52,062 nucleotides of DNA. It comes from CAZDWZ01 sp964509425 (GTDB lineage Bacteria > Bdellovibrionota_C > UBA2361 > SZUA-149 > CAZDWZ01). Each line of letters begins with the position of its first letter. Position 1 is the stretch's first letter. The position numbers and the translations under genes were made by a program. Below, piece by piece: positions 17,674 to 26,386 of the stretch. The notes below the pieces were generated by a model. That model was not told where the DNA came from. It worked only from the letters and a program-made list of their open reading frames with translations, and did not search any database. Location of the stretch: NCBI GenBank assembly GCA_964509425.1, contig CAZDWZ010000023.1, positions 1 to 52,062 of the forward strand. Reading direction: 5' to 3'.

Positions 17674-18717
17674 TTATTGACAATGATCCCGCGGCAGACC
17701 GGCGATGCGGACAAGCGCCGTCTGAAAGTTCGTTTTGTTTTCGCATAACCCAATCATTTCATGTCGGCCATTCATGGCCGAAGGAGTAAAATTTTTGCAA
17801 TCCGAGGCCTCAAGAATGAGCTTGCCCAAATCGACGAGGCCGATGTCTCGCCGATAAAGGAATAGCGATGAGCGGGACGAATCTCCAACACCGAAAGCAT
17901 ACCCGTCGCTCGAGAGCCCCTTCAACGAGATTTCGCTGGCATCCAAATCGGGAATTAACTCGACCGGCTGCTCGGAACGAAATATTGCATAAGACAGCAG
18001 GTTTCGCCCGGATACGATGGCGAGCACTTCCCGTTTGGAGTTGAGCGCTGCGCCTCTGTCTACGGACAGTAGCCGTCCGTCTGGAAGAGTCACTTCAGGG
18101 CCGAATCGAGCGACTAACTTCGTGTGGCGATCGACTACTTTGAGCAGCGTTCCACTTTTTGATTCAACCTCCATCATCGCGTCCCCCGCACGGTTCAGAT
18201 GCCTCGGCTCGATTTCATAGCGCAGGAGAGTGTTGTCGGAGTGTCGTATGTAGCCGCCTCGTGGCTCGACGATCCCCCCAAATATGATGTCATCCTGGTT
18301 GGTAAATCCGAGAACCTTGGCCGTATCCATTTCGGGCTGCTTAAAAATTGTCTTCACCTTACCTACGAGCATCGCGGGTCGCTCTGTATCTCCGTCGGTA
18401 GCCATGCCGATGATCTTTCCAGAGTCGTTTATGAATTCCGCCACCAGGAGTGCAAATGAGAGTTTGGAAACTCCGTGCTTTCGTGAGGAGACGACGGGAT
18501 TCCACGAGTCATTAGAGCTCGAGTTGTCTCGTGGAATATTTGCGATGACGTCGCCATTTTCATTCAAATCGGCCGGGAGCGTGTCGATGCTCCCGAGCGC
18601 GGCGAACGGTTTCGATACGACTACCTGAATGGCATCCTTGGGGCAGCCATCAGCTCTTGCAGTCGGACCGACAGAATATAGCACGGCGATAAGAACTGCG
18701 AGCCCAGCAAGCTTCAT
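17674..18717 (-). CDS. exported HAF-repeat-like protein
   Basis: 347 aa from ATG 18717, about ten bases after a GGAG. An ATG two codons upstream at 18723 is also possible. Signal peptide MKLAGLAVLIAVLYSVGPTARA. The mature part carries repeated units in which N-x-x-G/D motifs recur (LPADLNENGDVIANI, EFINDSGKIIGMATDG, LGFTNQDDIIFGG, MNGRHEMIGLC). These resemble HAF repeats of extracellular beta-propeller-like proteins, although the repeats are degenerate. It would act outside the cytoplasm; its ligand is unknown. Upstream in-frame codons to 18888 are not protein-like. Confidence 0.65.
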   Translation of the reverse strand: MKLAGLAVLIAVLYSVGPTARADGCPKDAIQVVVSKPFAALGSIDTLPADLNENGDVIANIPRDNSSSNDSWNPVVSSRKHGVSKLSFALLVAEFINDSGKIIGMATDGDTERPAMLVGKVKTIFKQPEMDTAKVLGFTNQDDIIFGGIVEPRGGYIRHSDNTLLRYEIEPRHLNRAGDAMMEVESKSGTLLKVVDRHTKLVARFGPEVTLPDGRLLSVDRGAALNSKREVLAIVSGRNLLSYAIFRSEQPVELIPDLDASEISLKGLSSDGYAFGVGDSSRSSLFLYRRDIGLVDLGKLILEASDCKNFTPSAMNGRHEMIGLCENKTNFQTALVRIAGLPRDHCQ

Positions 18718-19030
18718 CTTCATTTCTCTCCGGCATAACAACCACAAGCTCAATACTCTTGTGGTATGAAGGGAGAAGCTTCCAAGGTCGGTCAGAGTGA
18801 TGACAATCCGGAATCTTTCACGATCGTTCGTTCTCCTGGTACCCTTCTTCCCGACAAATCCACCCGTCAAGCCCGATCGATTTCTCACTCAATACAAAAG
18901 GTCTAAGGAAATGCGGAGGAGTTAGAAAGCTCCTTCCACGGCAACCAACCTCGTGGGAAACAACTAGGAGGGATTGATCGTCTCTCCACCTGACCGCTTT
19001 AGAATTCGCAGAAGCTCACCGGAGGGCGTT

Positions 19031-20321
19031 GTCCTCAGAGCGTCCGATACCTCATTCTCAGACTCATCCGAATGGAAAAAACACCGCTCCCGCGGAAACA
19101 GTTCCGAAGTCTCTGCCGATAGAGCTCCTGGCTACCAAACCCAGGAACGGACATGTCTCTCAAACTTCAGTCTCAACCTCTCCGCATCGAGTGCGCGGAC
19201 TATTGGTCTCTCATCACCTCGCGGACAGTCAATTCTCGACTCTGGTTCGTAAACAACAAGAAGCTCGAGAATCATTGCCTCACGCACCTCGCTCGATATC
19301 AGGAAAAGTACGGGGCTGAACTCTATGCGTATTGCCTCATGGGGAACCACCATCACGAAGTAGCGCTTTTCCCTAACTTGAACCGGAGTCATTTCTACCG
19401 GGACCTAAACGCCCGGATAGCAGAAGGTGTGCGGCACTTCGTGGATGACTTCGAAGGTGGCCCAGTTTTCGAGAGAAGGTATTCGGAACAAGCGCTTCCC
19501 CTTCCCCAAGACCTCGAGAACTACTTCTTGTATTCATCGCTTCAAGCCGTAGAGCACGGACTTTGCGAGTTTCCAGACGATTATCCGGGATATAACTCCT
19601 TTCATGACGCCATCAACGGACGAAAACGAATCCTCCGATGGGTGGACTGGGCGACGTACAAAGATCGAAAGCGCTTCAACAAGAAGCTGAAGCCTGAAGA
19701 CTTTACCACGGAGCACGTTTTGGAATTCAAACGGCTACCAGGCTATGAGCACCTCACGCAGCGAGAGTACAAGAAGCTGATGCTCAAGAAGCGGGAGGAG
19801 CGAAGACTCGAACTTGTAAAAGAACGGAAGGCAAAAGGTCTTGGATTTCTCACGCGGGAGCAGTTGCTCAACACCGTCCCGGGTAGTCGGCCCAAAGCCA
19901 CGAAGAAGAGCAAGAGAGACAGCAAACGTCCATTGGTTCTTACCCAATGTCCCGAGGCGAAGAAGCGTTTCTTGGAGTGGTACTTCTCCATCTACCAAGC
20001 ATACAAAGTGGCAGTGAAGTTGTACCGCCTCGGCAAGCTTGATGTGAAGTTTCCGGCGGGGACTTATCGCCCCCCCGTCTTCTCGGCTGGCTAGGCAATC
20101 GTCTCTCCTCCTCACCTCGCTAAATCTCTCCGAAGCTCGCCGAGTGCTTAAGCCCCCTGCCCGCTGCCGACTTTTTAACGCTTCTCGCGATCATCCGCCG
20201 CTTTCGCGCGCACATTTGATCGAACTCGATGCTCTCTCGCACCTGTCGGTGAAGGAGTGGTCGATTTATCGCCCGTTTCGCGACTGTTTTGCGGTGAAGC
20301 TTATCGGACGCTCTAAGGATA
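19031..20321 (+). mobile_element. RAYT element with inverted GCGTCCGAT ends
   Basis: The left end has TCCTCAGAGCGTCCGATA at 19032-19049. The right end at 20301-20321 has TTATCGGACGCTCTAAGGATA, whose reverse complement matches the left end at 17 of 18 positions. Between them lies the RAYT gene. The same ends border three gene-less elements in this window (40212-40357, 45481-45632 and 48616-48763). A second shared box around CGGAAACNNTTCC lies inside the left flank. This looks like an autonomous element and its short derivatives. The 20095-20300 stretch inside the element holds no supported gene. Confidence 0.75.
19153..20094 (+). CDS. REP-associated tyrosine transposase (RAYT), HUH/Y1 family
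   Basis: 313 aa. It belongs to the Y1 transposase-like superfamily that nicks single-stranded DNA through one tyrosine. The HUH motif is in LMGNHHHEVALF, and the catalytic tyrosine is probably in YFLYSSLQAVEHGL. The N-terminal strand has SRLWFVNN. A long basic helical tail (EYKKLMLKKREERR, then a Lys/Arg-rich stretch) probably binds the palindromic ends, and the protein closes with FPAGTYRPPVF. The tail motifs RLPGYEHLTQREYKKLM and FPAGTYRPPVF recur almost unchanged in the RAYT at 36920-37843. There is no TnpB neighbour, which separates it from IS200/IS605. The gene lies between inverted repeat ends. Confidence 0.88.
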   Translation: MSLKLQSQPLRIECADYWSLITSRTVNSRLWFVNNKKLENHCLTHLARYQEKYGAELYAYCLMGNHHHEVALFPNLNRSHFYRDLNARIAEGVRHFVDDFEGGPVFERRYSEQALPLPQDLENYFLYSSLQAVEHGLCEFPDDYPGYNSFHDAINGRKRILRWVDWATYKDRKRFNKKLKPEDFTTEHVLEFKRLPGYEHLTQREYKKLMLKKREERRLELVKERKAKGLGFLTREQLLNTVPGSRPKATKKSKRDSKRPLVLTQCPEAKKRFLEWYFSIYQAYKVAVKLYRLGKLDVKFPAGTYRPPVFSAG

Positions 20322-20418
20322 AAGAGAAGCGAAGCAGAAACTAACGAGAAAGGGGCAGGTCCTCCGGAAAAACCTCCGAAATACCGCCCCATCAAGAACA
20401 TAGATTAGAAGGTTACTC

Positions 20419-21237
20419 TTACCGCGAAACAGCTCGAAGCGGCGTGTACGGCCGGTACTGAAACTGCGAAAAGTTCCGCGGTCTCCGGCGGCGCATCCGG
20501 CGCGCGATTTCCGGGCGGGTTTGAATCGGCTCGACCTTTACGGCAAGCAGCCCTGAAGCGGAGGCCGATACGCGGAGCTTGTTCAAGCTGTGGCTTCTGA
20601 TGATGACCACTTGCTTTCTCGAGCAGCCGAGATCCTTCGCGATCGATTGAATCGTGAGGCCCTTGAAATAAAGTCCGGCGATGACATAGCGCTCGCGTTC
20701 GTCGAGCACTGCCATCGCAGTGTGAAGGAAATTCTTCCGCTCTTTGTTCAACATCGTTTGCTCAGGAGTCTCGATGTCGCGCATTCCGAGAAGCTCAGGC
20801 TCGAGATGAATCGGGGCCTTTTCGTCTTCAGAAATAGGAGGAGCCTTCACGACCGGGCTCACGGTGGCAGCGCTCCGGCGTGCAGCATCCATGATGCGCT
20901 TTGCGCCGACACTCCGTTCAATCGTCTGAAGAAGATTGCCGCGGATATAGTGGAAAACAAATGTGCTGAACTGTGCGCCGAAGTTCGGGTCGAACTTCGC
21001 CGCTGCTTCGCAGAGCGTTACGTCGACAATACTTTCAACATCTTCGGGACTGAGGCGGATGCGCCAAGTGCGGAGAAGCTTTGAAGCCAGCTTTCTTCCG
21101 ATCTCCCGGTGCGAAACGATGAGCTCGCTTCGCTCGGCCTCAGACAGTAAAACTTTCTTCGAAGGTTCTTCAACGGAGCACTCTTCTGGAGCCGTGTCCT
21201 CCTCGAGCGCAGCAAGTGAAGTAGCGTTCATATACAT
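20419..21237 (-). CDS. sigma-70 family RNA polymerase sigma factor
   Basis: 272 aa. Region 2 spans about 40-110, with the core-binding and -10 recognition helix in FDPNFGAQFSTFVFHYIRG. Region 4 spans about 170-225, with LDERERYVIAGLYFKGLTIQ and the helix-turn-helix SIAKDLGCSRKQVVIIRSHS. A variable linker separates them. A basic tail rich in Arg (ARRMRRRRPRNF) is unusual and could contact DNA or RNA. It lacks region 1.1, so it is an alternative sigma factor of the FliA/SigB/group 3 size class. Two starts, ATG 21237 and 21231, are equally possible. A possible anti-sigma-like gene lies 500 bases upstream on the same strand. Confidence 0.85.
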   Translation of the reverse strand: MYMNATSLAALEEDTAPEECSVEEPSKKVLLSEAERSELIVSHREIGRKLASKLLRTWRIRLSPEDVESIVDVTLCEAAAKFDPNFGAQFSTFVFHYIRGNLLQTIERSVGAKRIMDAARRSAATVSPVVKAPPISEDEKAPIHLEPELLGMRDIETPEQTMLNKERKNFLHTAMAVLDERERYVIAGLYFKGLTIQSIAKDLGCSRKQVVIIRSHSLNKLRVSASASGLLAVKVEPIQTRPEIARRMRRRRPRNFSQFQYRPYTPLRAVSR

Positions 21238-21738
21238 AACCGACCATTCAAACCTGTTGGCGGTATAGACTCCGACAGCCCCGAAACCTAACCGACGTGT
21301 TACCGTGTTGCTACATCTAATCCGACCCCCGGTGAGGTGCGCTTCATTAGCTAAGCAATTTAGGCAGAAAAGCGGTCGCGCTCGATGCTTCTGTCGCGGC
21401 TATACGCCAACAAATGCCGTTAATTCAAGAAGTTACTAACAATCAGTTCCGCGAATCAGAAGCTCTCCGCTTCCGGTCCACATCCACGCGCCTTCTGTAG
21501 TTATTAAGAGATTCCTGGAATTGTTGAGTGAAATACGTAACCACCTGTTTTTGAAGAATTCATTGCTTTGTAAGAAACCAGAGGGCTTCGAGAGGAGCTT
21601 GGCGGGGCCACAAAGCCCGAACTCACCGTTGGGATGGAACCAAAGCAAACTCCGGGAGGAGCTCGCGGGAACCTTCATATCCCGAACCGGACAGGAGATA
21701 CCGGGGCGGCGGTACCTGGCCTGTCGCAGAATCGGGGG
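21238..21738. other. gap between sigma factor and 105-aa gene
   Basis: An 80-codon minus-strand frame at 21436-21678 has no ribosome binding site; I do not call it. The region directly upstream of the sigma gene (21238-21435) presumably holds its promoter, but I could not define boxes. Confidence 0.4.
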
Positions 21739-22056
21739 TTAGTTGTTCGGGCGATTCCGGAGCGCATCCAGCATCGCCGGATAGTGCTCGCCCAGGTAGG
21801 CCTCGACTTCCCCGGCACGCGGCGCTTCGAGTTGCCCGTCAACGAAGCGCACGAGTTCGTCCCAGCTGAATGGAACGTCCGGGGCCGCCACGCTCGGATC
21901 CTCGAGCTGCGGACCGAAGAGATCATGCACCGCGGCGATCTGCGCGATCGCCTCCTGCATCCCCGAATCACTCAGCGCCGCGAGGAATTCGTCGCGCGAG
22001 ACCGCCTTCCCGTGGAGGAGCTTTTCCCGTACTTCCTGCGTTTGTTCATTCGTCAT
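21739..22056 (-). CDS. small acidic protein, weak anti-sigma-like fold
   Basis: 105 aa from ATG 22056, with GAGGG about ten bases upstream. Longer frames to 22080 and 22236 exist but lack a site. The C-terminal half reads SWDELVRFVDGQLEAPRAGE then VEAYLGEHYPAM. This matches the helix layout of ZAS anti-sigma domains (L-x-x-F/Y-x-D-G-x-L ... V-E-x-H/Y-L), but the zinc-binding cysteines are absent. It lies upstream of the sigma factor gene on the same strand with a 500-base gap, so a functional link is possible but unproven. It is somewhat GC-rich. Confidence 0.55.
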   Translation of the reverse strand: MTNEQTQEVREKLLHGKAVSRDEFLAALSDSGMQEAIAQIAAVHDLFGPQLEDPSVAAPDVPFSWDELVRFVDGQLEAPRAGEVEAYLGEHYPAMLDALRNRPNN

Positions 22057-22641
22057 CGATCGAAGGCCCTCAAGAGACATTGTTTCGACACCGCGCATGC
22101 CCGCAAGTTCCCGAAGCGACAGAAAATGCGGCCATGTACGGTATCGAAACGCCGACGCGTGAGAGGAGACGAAAAAGAGGTGAACCTTTTTTCCCGTAAC
22201 CCGGTGAATTTCGGATGTGAGAGTGCGAGTCACCAAGTATGATTTTGCTGATTTTCCCAGTCAATGCACATCACTACGGAACTAGGTTTCGTGACATACG
22301 CGTAATCCAAGATTCAATAAAAATCGGTTGAGCCCGCAGTTCACTCCCCCCTGCCCTTTCCGTACGCTAGTTTTTCCTCGATTCACCCGTGCCGAGCTTT
22401 GGAATTTTAAGTCACGATTGTTGTGAACTGCTCAAAACCTCGGATAGGCTGTTCGATAGGCTGTCAGACAACTCCAAATCGCCGGGTCTTTTCCATAGTA
22501 TCGTGAATACGGATTCCTTCATTCCTTGCGGGAACGCCACGTTTCGGCGCGTCCGTAAGGAATGGAAGGCAGCAAATTTTGTTGTGCTCTCGGGGTTCTC
22601 GTTCTCCTGTTTCAGGAGAAGCGGCGCCCCGGGAGAATATT
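22057..22641. other. gene-free stretch with a long inverted repeat
   Basis: No coding frame is supported. The arms at 22515-22532 and 22552-22569 (CCTTCATTCCTTGCGG against CCGTAAGGAATGGAAGG) pair nearly perfectly around a 20-base loop, upstream of the next gene. This may be a leader structure or a repeat remnant. Confidence 0.5.
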
Positions 22642-23400
22642 GTGGTTATCCCCTTTCTTAGCTTAGTGGTCGGGACCTCGGAGTACGACCAGTATCTTGC
22701 CCTGCCGAACGCCGGCTGGGTGAACCAGATCATTCCGGGAGGTTCCGACCCGGAGAATTGGCCGAAGCTCGACGACGTGAAAGCCGAGTCGTGGCTTACC
22801 GACGAAGAAAACAACTTCGTCAACCGCCGCATGACGCGGACCTGCGGAGACTTCTTCCTCTGCGACAGAGATCGGATCGTCCTCCACGTCCGTCGTGAAC
22901 CGGGGGGCGGGGAACCGTTCCCCACGGTCGCGAAGGCCGCCATCAACGGGGCATTGTGGCCCTCTGGCGGGATGATGGCGAAGCCCGCCGGTAACCTTGA
23001 CGGGAAGCTCAGCCCTGCGGCGACGCTCCTCCTCAAGGCACGAAAGGAGCTGGCGAACGTCCTCACCAGACCCGAGCAAGTCGTCGCCATTCATCACGCG
23101 GGCGTGGGCTTCACCACGTTCCAGGCGAAGTCGCAGTACCGGCTCGCCGACGGCAGCGTTCGCGAGGTCGAACTCGCGTCCGGTAAGGCGAGCGTCACGT
23201 TCCAGGAAACGTGTTTCCTCCGTGTCGTGCCGTCCGTCATCAACCGGCTGACTACGCTGAGCGCGGCGGAAGACAGCCAAGACTTCGCTGATCATCTAGT
23301 CGTAACGCGGAACTCTTGGCCGAACGTGCGGCCGTACTGTCTGGACTACGTGATCGAGTTTGTGCAGGCGTATTTCGATCACGCGTCGAACCTCGTGTAG
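22642..23400 (+). CDS. GC-rich orphan, weak Nudix resemblance
   Basis: 252 aa from GTG 22642, with GGGAGAA just upstream. The frame is open to TTG 22579, but the added residues look non-coding. It is soluble, with no signal peptide. A central stretch, LWPSGGMM, followed by an AATLLLKARKELAN helix recalls a degenerate Nudix box, and DRIVLHVRREPGGGEPF before it fits the usual preceding strand. The catalytic REx2EE residues are not conserved. I would treat it as unassigned. Third positions are strongly G/C, unlike the flanks. The long frames on the opposite strand are shadows. Confidence 0.7.
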   Translation: MVIPFLSLVVGTSEYDQYLALPNAGWVNQIIPGGSDPENWPKLDDVKAESWLTDEENNFVNRRMTRTCGDFFLCDRDRIVLHVRREPGGGEPFPTVAKAAINGALWPSGGMMAKPAGNLDGKLSPAATLLLKARKELANVLTRPEQVVAIHHAGVGFTTFQAKSQYRLADGSVREVELASGKASVTFQETCFLRVVPSVINRLTTLSAAEDSQDFADHLVVTRNSWPNVRPYCLDYVIEFVQAYFDHASNLV

Positions 23401-23443
23401 ATCTCGCGTCATGTCCTGGTGCTAAACGCGAACGAATTTTGGG

Positions 23444-23494
23444 CCGGGAACGGAGGCTTTCGGTTGTAAAACCTGACGCTGCCTCCGTTCCCGG
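23444..23494. terminator. 14-bp hairpin between convergent genes
   Basis: CCGGGAACGGAGGC at 23444-23457 and its perfect reverse complement at 23481-23494 enclose a 23-base loop. It lies 43 bases after one gene and 32 bases after the other, which converge. No T-run is present. Confidence 0.55.
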
Positions 23495-23526
23495 AAGATA
23501 TTGAGCTTCACTCTCCTCACCGCGCA

Positions 23527-23739
23527 TCATTTTCCAATCTTCAAAATCTTCTCCAGATGCGCCCGGACTTTGTCGTCGACAGTTTTCGGAGTTCCCTCAC
23601 CTCCAGGCTTCGGGCGATTGGCGGTGCCGGTCGTGCCGATTGAGCAGTCACCGACGCATTGAACGAGCTCGGGGATCGTTTGCTCATACCAGGAAAGATT
23701 CTTGTAGTGCCCGTTCCAAGCAGTTTCCATACATGCCAA
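23527..23739 (-). CDS. small hypothetical protein
   Basis: 70 aa from TTG 23739 or 67 aa from ATG 23730. It is soluble, with two cysteines (QCVGDCS), a Gly/Pro linker and a basic helix at the end (VRAHLEKILKIGK). No family recognised. Support is only composition and its position convergent on a shared hairpin. The ribosome binding site is poor. Confidence 0.4.
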   Translation of the reverse strand: MACMETAWNGHYKNLSWYEQTIPELVQCVGDCSIGTTGTANRPKPGGEGTPKTVDDKVRAHLEKILKIGK

Positions 23740-24139
23740 TCACGAATCGCCGTCCTCGCGGCACGGATTCGCGCACTGTATGAAATGAAAAAGAGTTCGT
23801 GAGCACACGGTAACCTGTCATCACAATTTGTCTTCCTTGTAAAAGAGTTGACGGGTTCTCGGCAGAGAAGCGTGCCGGCCTCTCAATTGATGAAATAAAA
23901 CGGCGCTGGAACTCTTGAGAAAACCACCGGGCCTAGCCTCCATTTGCGATGAGGTGTCGTTACAATGCTACATCACTATGCGGCGCGCCGAGCGCTCACT
24001 CATTCGCTGTTTATCCTCTTAATGATACCATACTCAAGCCGCGCTTTTTACATCCGCCACAATGTAACAACAGAATCCTCGACCGAACGGGGACCCATCG
24101 CATAACTCTTACGTCGATCATTCATCAACGTGGTTACAG
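23740..24139. other. intergenic upstream of lipoprotein gene
   Basis: About 400 bases, lower in GC than the flanks, without a supported frame. A TTGACG sequence near 23849 could be a -35 box for the lipoprotein gene, but I could not pair it with a -10 box. Confidence 0.35.
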
Positions 24140-24844
24140 ATGACTGGAAAGTTCCTCAGATCGAGACATCCGCTGCTAACAGCGCAACTGTTCGCGGCTT
24201 CGGCGCTCTTATTCCTTTCTGGGTGCACGCAATGTCTCCTCGAATCGGCGTTCAAACTTCCGCAACCACCCCTACCCGAAGTGCGCGAACATTCTGTTAC
24301 CGGTCTCAAATCAGCAAAGACCTTCGCTGGTCAGATTTTTCTCGAAGTTTCTCTCGAAGGGCATCCTGATAAATGGCTCAATACGCCCGGTCAGACGCTT
24401 TATGTACAGCCTGATGGGCAGTTAGCGCCATTTGCGACCGTCGTTATTCTTGAGGCTTTTGACGGCCTCCCGCCTGAGGAGATCCGCGAGAAAGCGACAA
24501 ACATCCCAATTAATCCCCCCCTGATATGCGCGGAGCTTCCGGACCTGTTTATTTCCGATCCTCCCCTTTCTTTAAACACCAAGTGGCAGTTTGGCCGGAG
24601 GAGCGCGAAGTTCCGACACGATGGGAATCAGATTCGACCGTGCAGAAAAAACGAAACGGAACCCAATCTCTGCTTTGTCCGCGTCGTTCCAGACTCGGGA
24701 ACTTGGATGGTTTCCCATTTCATCCACTCGATGGCTCGAACCTTGCTCCTCCTACCATTTGCGATCACCGGTGATGTTTTAACATCACCGCTTTGGCTCT
24801 CGGGGGTTGATCCACCGTGCCGCTGGCACTTCGGTCTCCCGTAG
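24140..24844 (+). CDS. YceK-like lipoprotein
   Basis: 234 aa. The signal sequence ends in a lipobox, LLFLSGC with C29, so it should be lipid-anchored to a membrane facing the periplasm. Near the C-terminus LLLPFAITGDVLTSPLWL matches the pattern of YceK/YidQ-type lipoproteins, where a hydrophobic stretch is followed by D-x-x-x-x-P. The middle part is unique, with paired cysteines. Function of the family is not well defined. Within the gene a 22-base palindrome (24769-24790) encodes the GDVLTSP region. Confidence 0.75.
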   Translation: MTGKFLRSRHPLLTAQLFAASALLFLSGCTQCLLESAFKLPQPPLPEVREHSVTGLKSAKTFAGQIFLEVSLEGHPDKWLNTPGQTLYVQPDGQLAPFATVVILEAFDGLPPEEIREKATNIPINPPLICAELPDLFISDPPLSLNTKWQFGRRSAKFRHDGNQIRPCRKNETEPNLCFVRVVPDSGTWMVSHFIHSMARTLLLLPFAITGDVLTSPLWLSGVDPPCRWHFGLP

Positions 24845-24935
24845 ACCGACGTCCCCCACTCATTAATTTGCGCTCATTCGTCGAGACTTACCGCCATCAT
24901 ACCGCTGCCAGCTTCTTGCAGGCGAAAATGGCACC

Positions 24936-26366
24936 GTGGACGGAGTCATTGAAACAAAGATCCCTCACCGCCTCGACCGCTTGCCGTGGAGTCGCTGGCA
25001 TTCGCTCATCGTGTTTGCACTCGGCGTGACTTGGATCTTGGACGGACTCGAAGTGACGATCGTCGGCGCGCTCGGCCCACGGCTGATGAGCCCGAAAACG
25101 CTGGGGCTTAGCGAGACCCAAGTCGGTCTTAGCGCATCCTCGTATCTGCTCGGCTCGGTGCTCGGCGCTATTATCTTCTCGTATCTCATTGACACCCAAG
25201 GGCGGAAAAAGTGGTTCTTCATCACCCTCCTCGTCTACCTTGCGGCGACCATTGCGAGCGCATTTTCCTGGAACGTGGAGAGCTTCTTGTTCTTCCGCTT
25301 TCTCACAGGGATCGGCATCGGCGGAGAGTATTCTGCTATTAACTCCGCAGTCGACGAGCTCATTCCCGCACGCTCCCGCGGCAGAGTGGATCTCGCGATA
25401 AACGGGAGCTGGTGGATCGGCACGGCCTGTGGAGCGCTGATTAGTGTTCCGCTCCTCGATCCCTCTTGGTTTCCCGAGGACACCGGGTGGCGGCTTTGCT
25501 TTCTCCTCGGCGGCTTTATCGGCATCGCGGTGCTCCTCGTCCGGCGCTACGTCCCGGAGAGCCCGCGATGGCTGGTGACACACGGACGCGCGGCGGAGGC
25601 GGAGGAAATCGTCGCTGAGATCGAGCTCGGGATCCTCCGCGAGAAAAAGTTAGATGCGCTTCCACCGGCAGACGGCGTCCTTCGGCTTTCGCAAGGCAGA
25701 AAAATAACGCTCCTCGAAGTCGGACAGGAACTGTTCTCCCGCTACCCTACCCGCTCTCTGCTCGGTGCGGCGCTCATGATCACTCAATCGTTTCTCTACA
25801 ACGCAGTTTTCTTCAGCTACGCGCTCGTCCTGTCAAAGTTTTATCACGTCGCGGACGACAAAATTGGGCTCTACATCGTCCCCATCGCGGTGAGCAACTT
25901 TCTCGGTCCGCTTCTTCTCGGAAAATATTTCGACACCATCGGGCGGCGGCCGATGATAGCCGGGACCTATATCATCTCCGGAATCTCGCTGGCGATCTCC
26001 GGTGCGCTATTCGCCGGTGGGCATCTCACATCGGGAACACAGATGCTCGCTTGGTCTTTTGTATTCTTCTTTGCGTCAGCAGGAGCAAGCGCCGCATATC
26101 TCACCGTCAGTGAAATTTTCCCGCTTGAAATTCGCGCGATGTCGATTGCGTTTTTCTTCGTGCTCGGCCAAGGCGCAGGAGTGCTTGCACCGTGGATCTT
26201 CAGCATGCTCGTCCAAGACTCGGCGATGAGCGTGTTCTACGGAAATCTCGCCGGTGCTGTTTTTATGATTCTCGGCGGAATCGCCGCGCTCCGCTGGGGC
26301 GTCGCGGCCGAGGGGCGGCCGCTCGAGGAGATCGCGCCTCCGATTTTCCGCGCAGAAAGAGAGTAG
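24936..26366 (+). CDS. MFS transporter, sugar-porter/organic-anion type
   Basis: 476 aa from GTG 24936, the first start that keeps the N-terminus short. There are twelve predicted membrane spans in two halves. The MFS signature between spans 2 and 3 is DTQGRKKWFF; RFLTGIGIGGEYSAINSAVDE lies in spans 4-5; PESPRWL follows span 6; and the second-half copy DTIGRRPMIAG follows span 8. These mark the sugar-porter-like branch (SP/AAHS type), which takes up sugars or aromatic and organic acids by proton symport. The substrate cannot be read from the sequence. Its stop is 20 bases from the stop of the convergent Nudix gene. Confidence 0.9.
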   Translation: MDGVIETKIPHRLDRLPWSRWHSLIVFALGVTWILDGLEVTIVGALGPRLMSPKTLGLSETQVGLSASSYLLGSVLGAIIFSYLIDTQGRKKWFFITLLVYLAATIASAFSWNVESFLFFRFLTGIGIGGEYSAINSAVDELIPARSRGRVDLAINGSWWIGTACGALISVPLLDPSWFPEDTGWRLCFLLGGFIGIAVLLVRRYVPESPRWLVTHGRAAEAEEIVAEIELGILREKKLDALPPADGVLRLSQGRKITLLEVGQELFSRYPTRSLLGAALMITQSFLYNAVFFSYALVLSKFYHVADDKIGLYIVPIAVSNFLGPLLLGKYFDTIGRRPMIAGTYIISGISLAISGALFAGGHLTSGTQMLAWSFVFFFASAGASAAYLTVSEIFPLEIRAMSIAFFFVLGQGAGVLAPWIFSMLVQDSAMSVFYGNLAGAVFMILGGIAALRWGVAAEGRPLEEIAPPIFRAERE

Positions 26367-26386
26367 GGGGACGCAGGCTTTTTCGC

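Noticed and set aside
19153..20094. IS200/IS605 insertion sequence
   Set aside because: The HUH protein is about twice the length of TnpA of those elements, has the long basic tail of RAYTs, and no TnpB lies nearby.
20150..20344. 65-codon frame downstream of the first RAYT gene
   Set aside because: It runs across the right inverted end of the RAYT element and lacks a start signal.
21436..21678. 80-codon minus-strand frame between sigma factor and the 105-aa gene
   Set aside because: No ribosome binding site and no recognisable pattern; could be a remnant but support is too thin.
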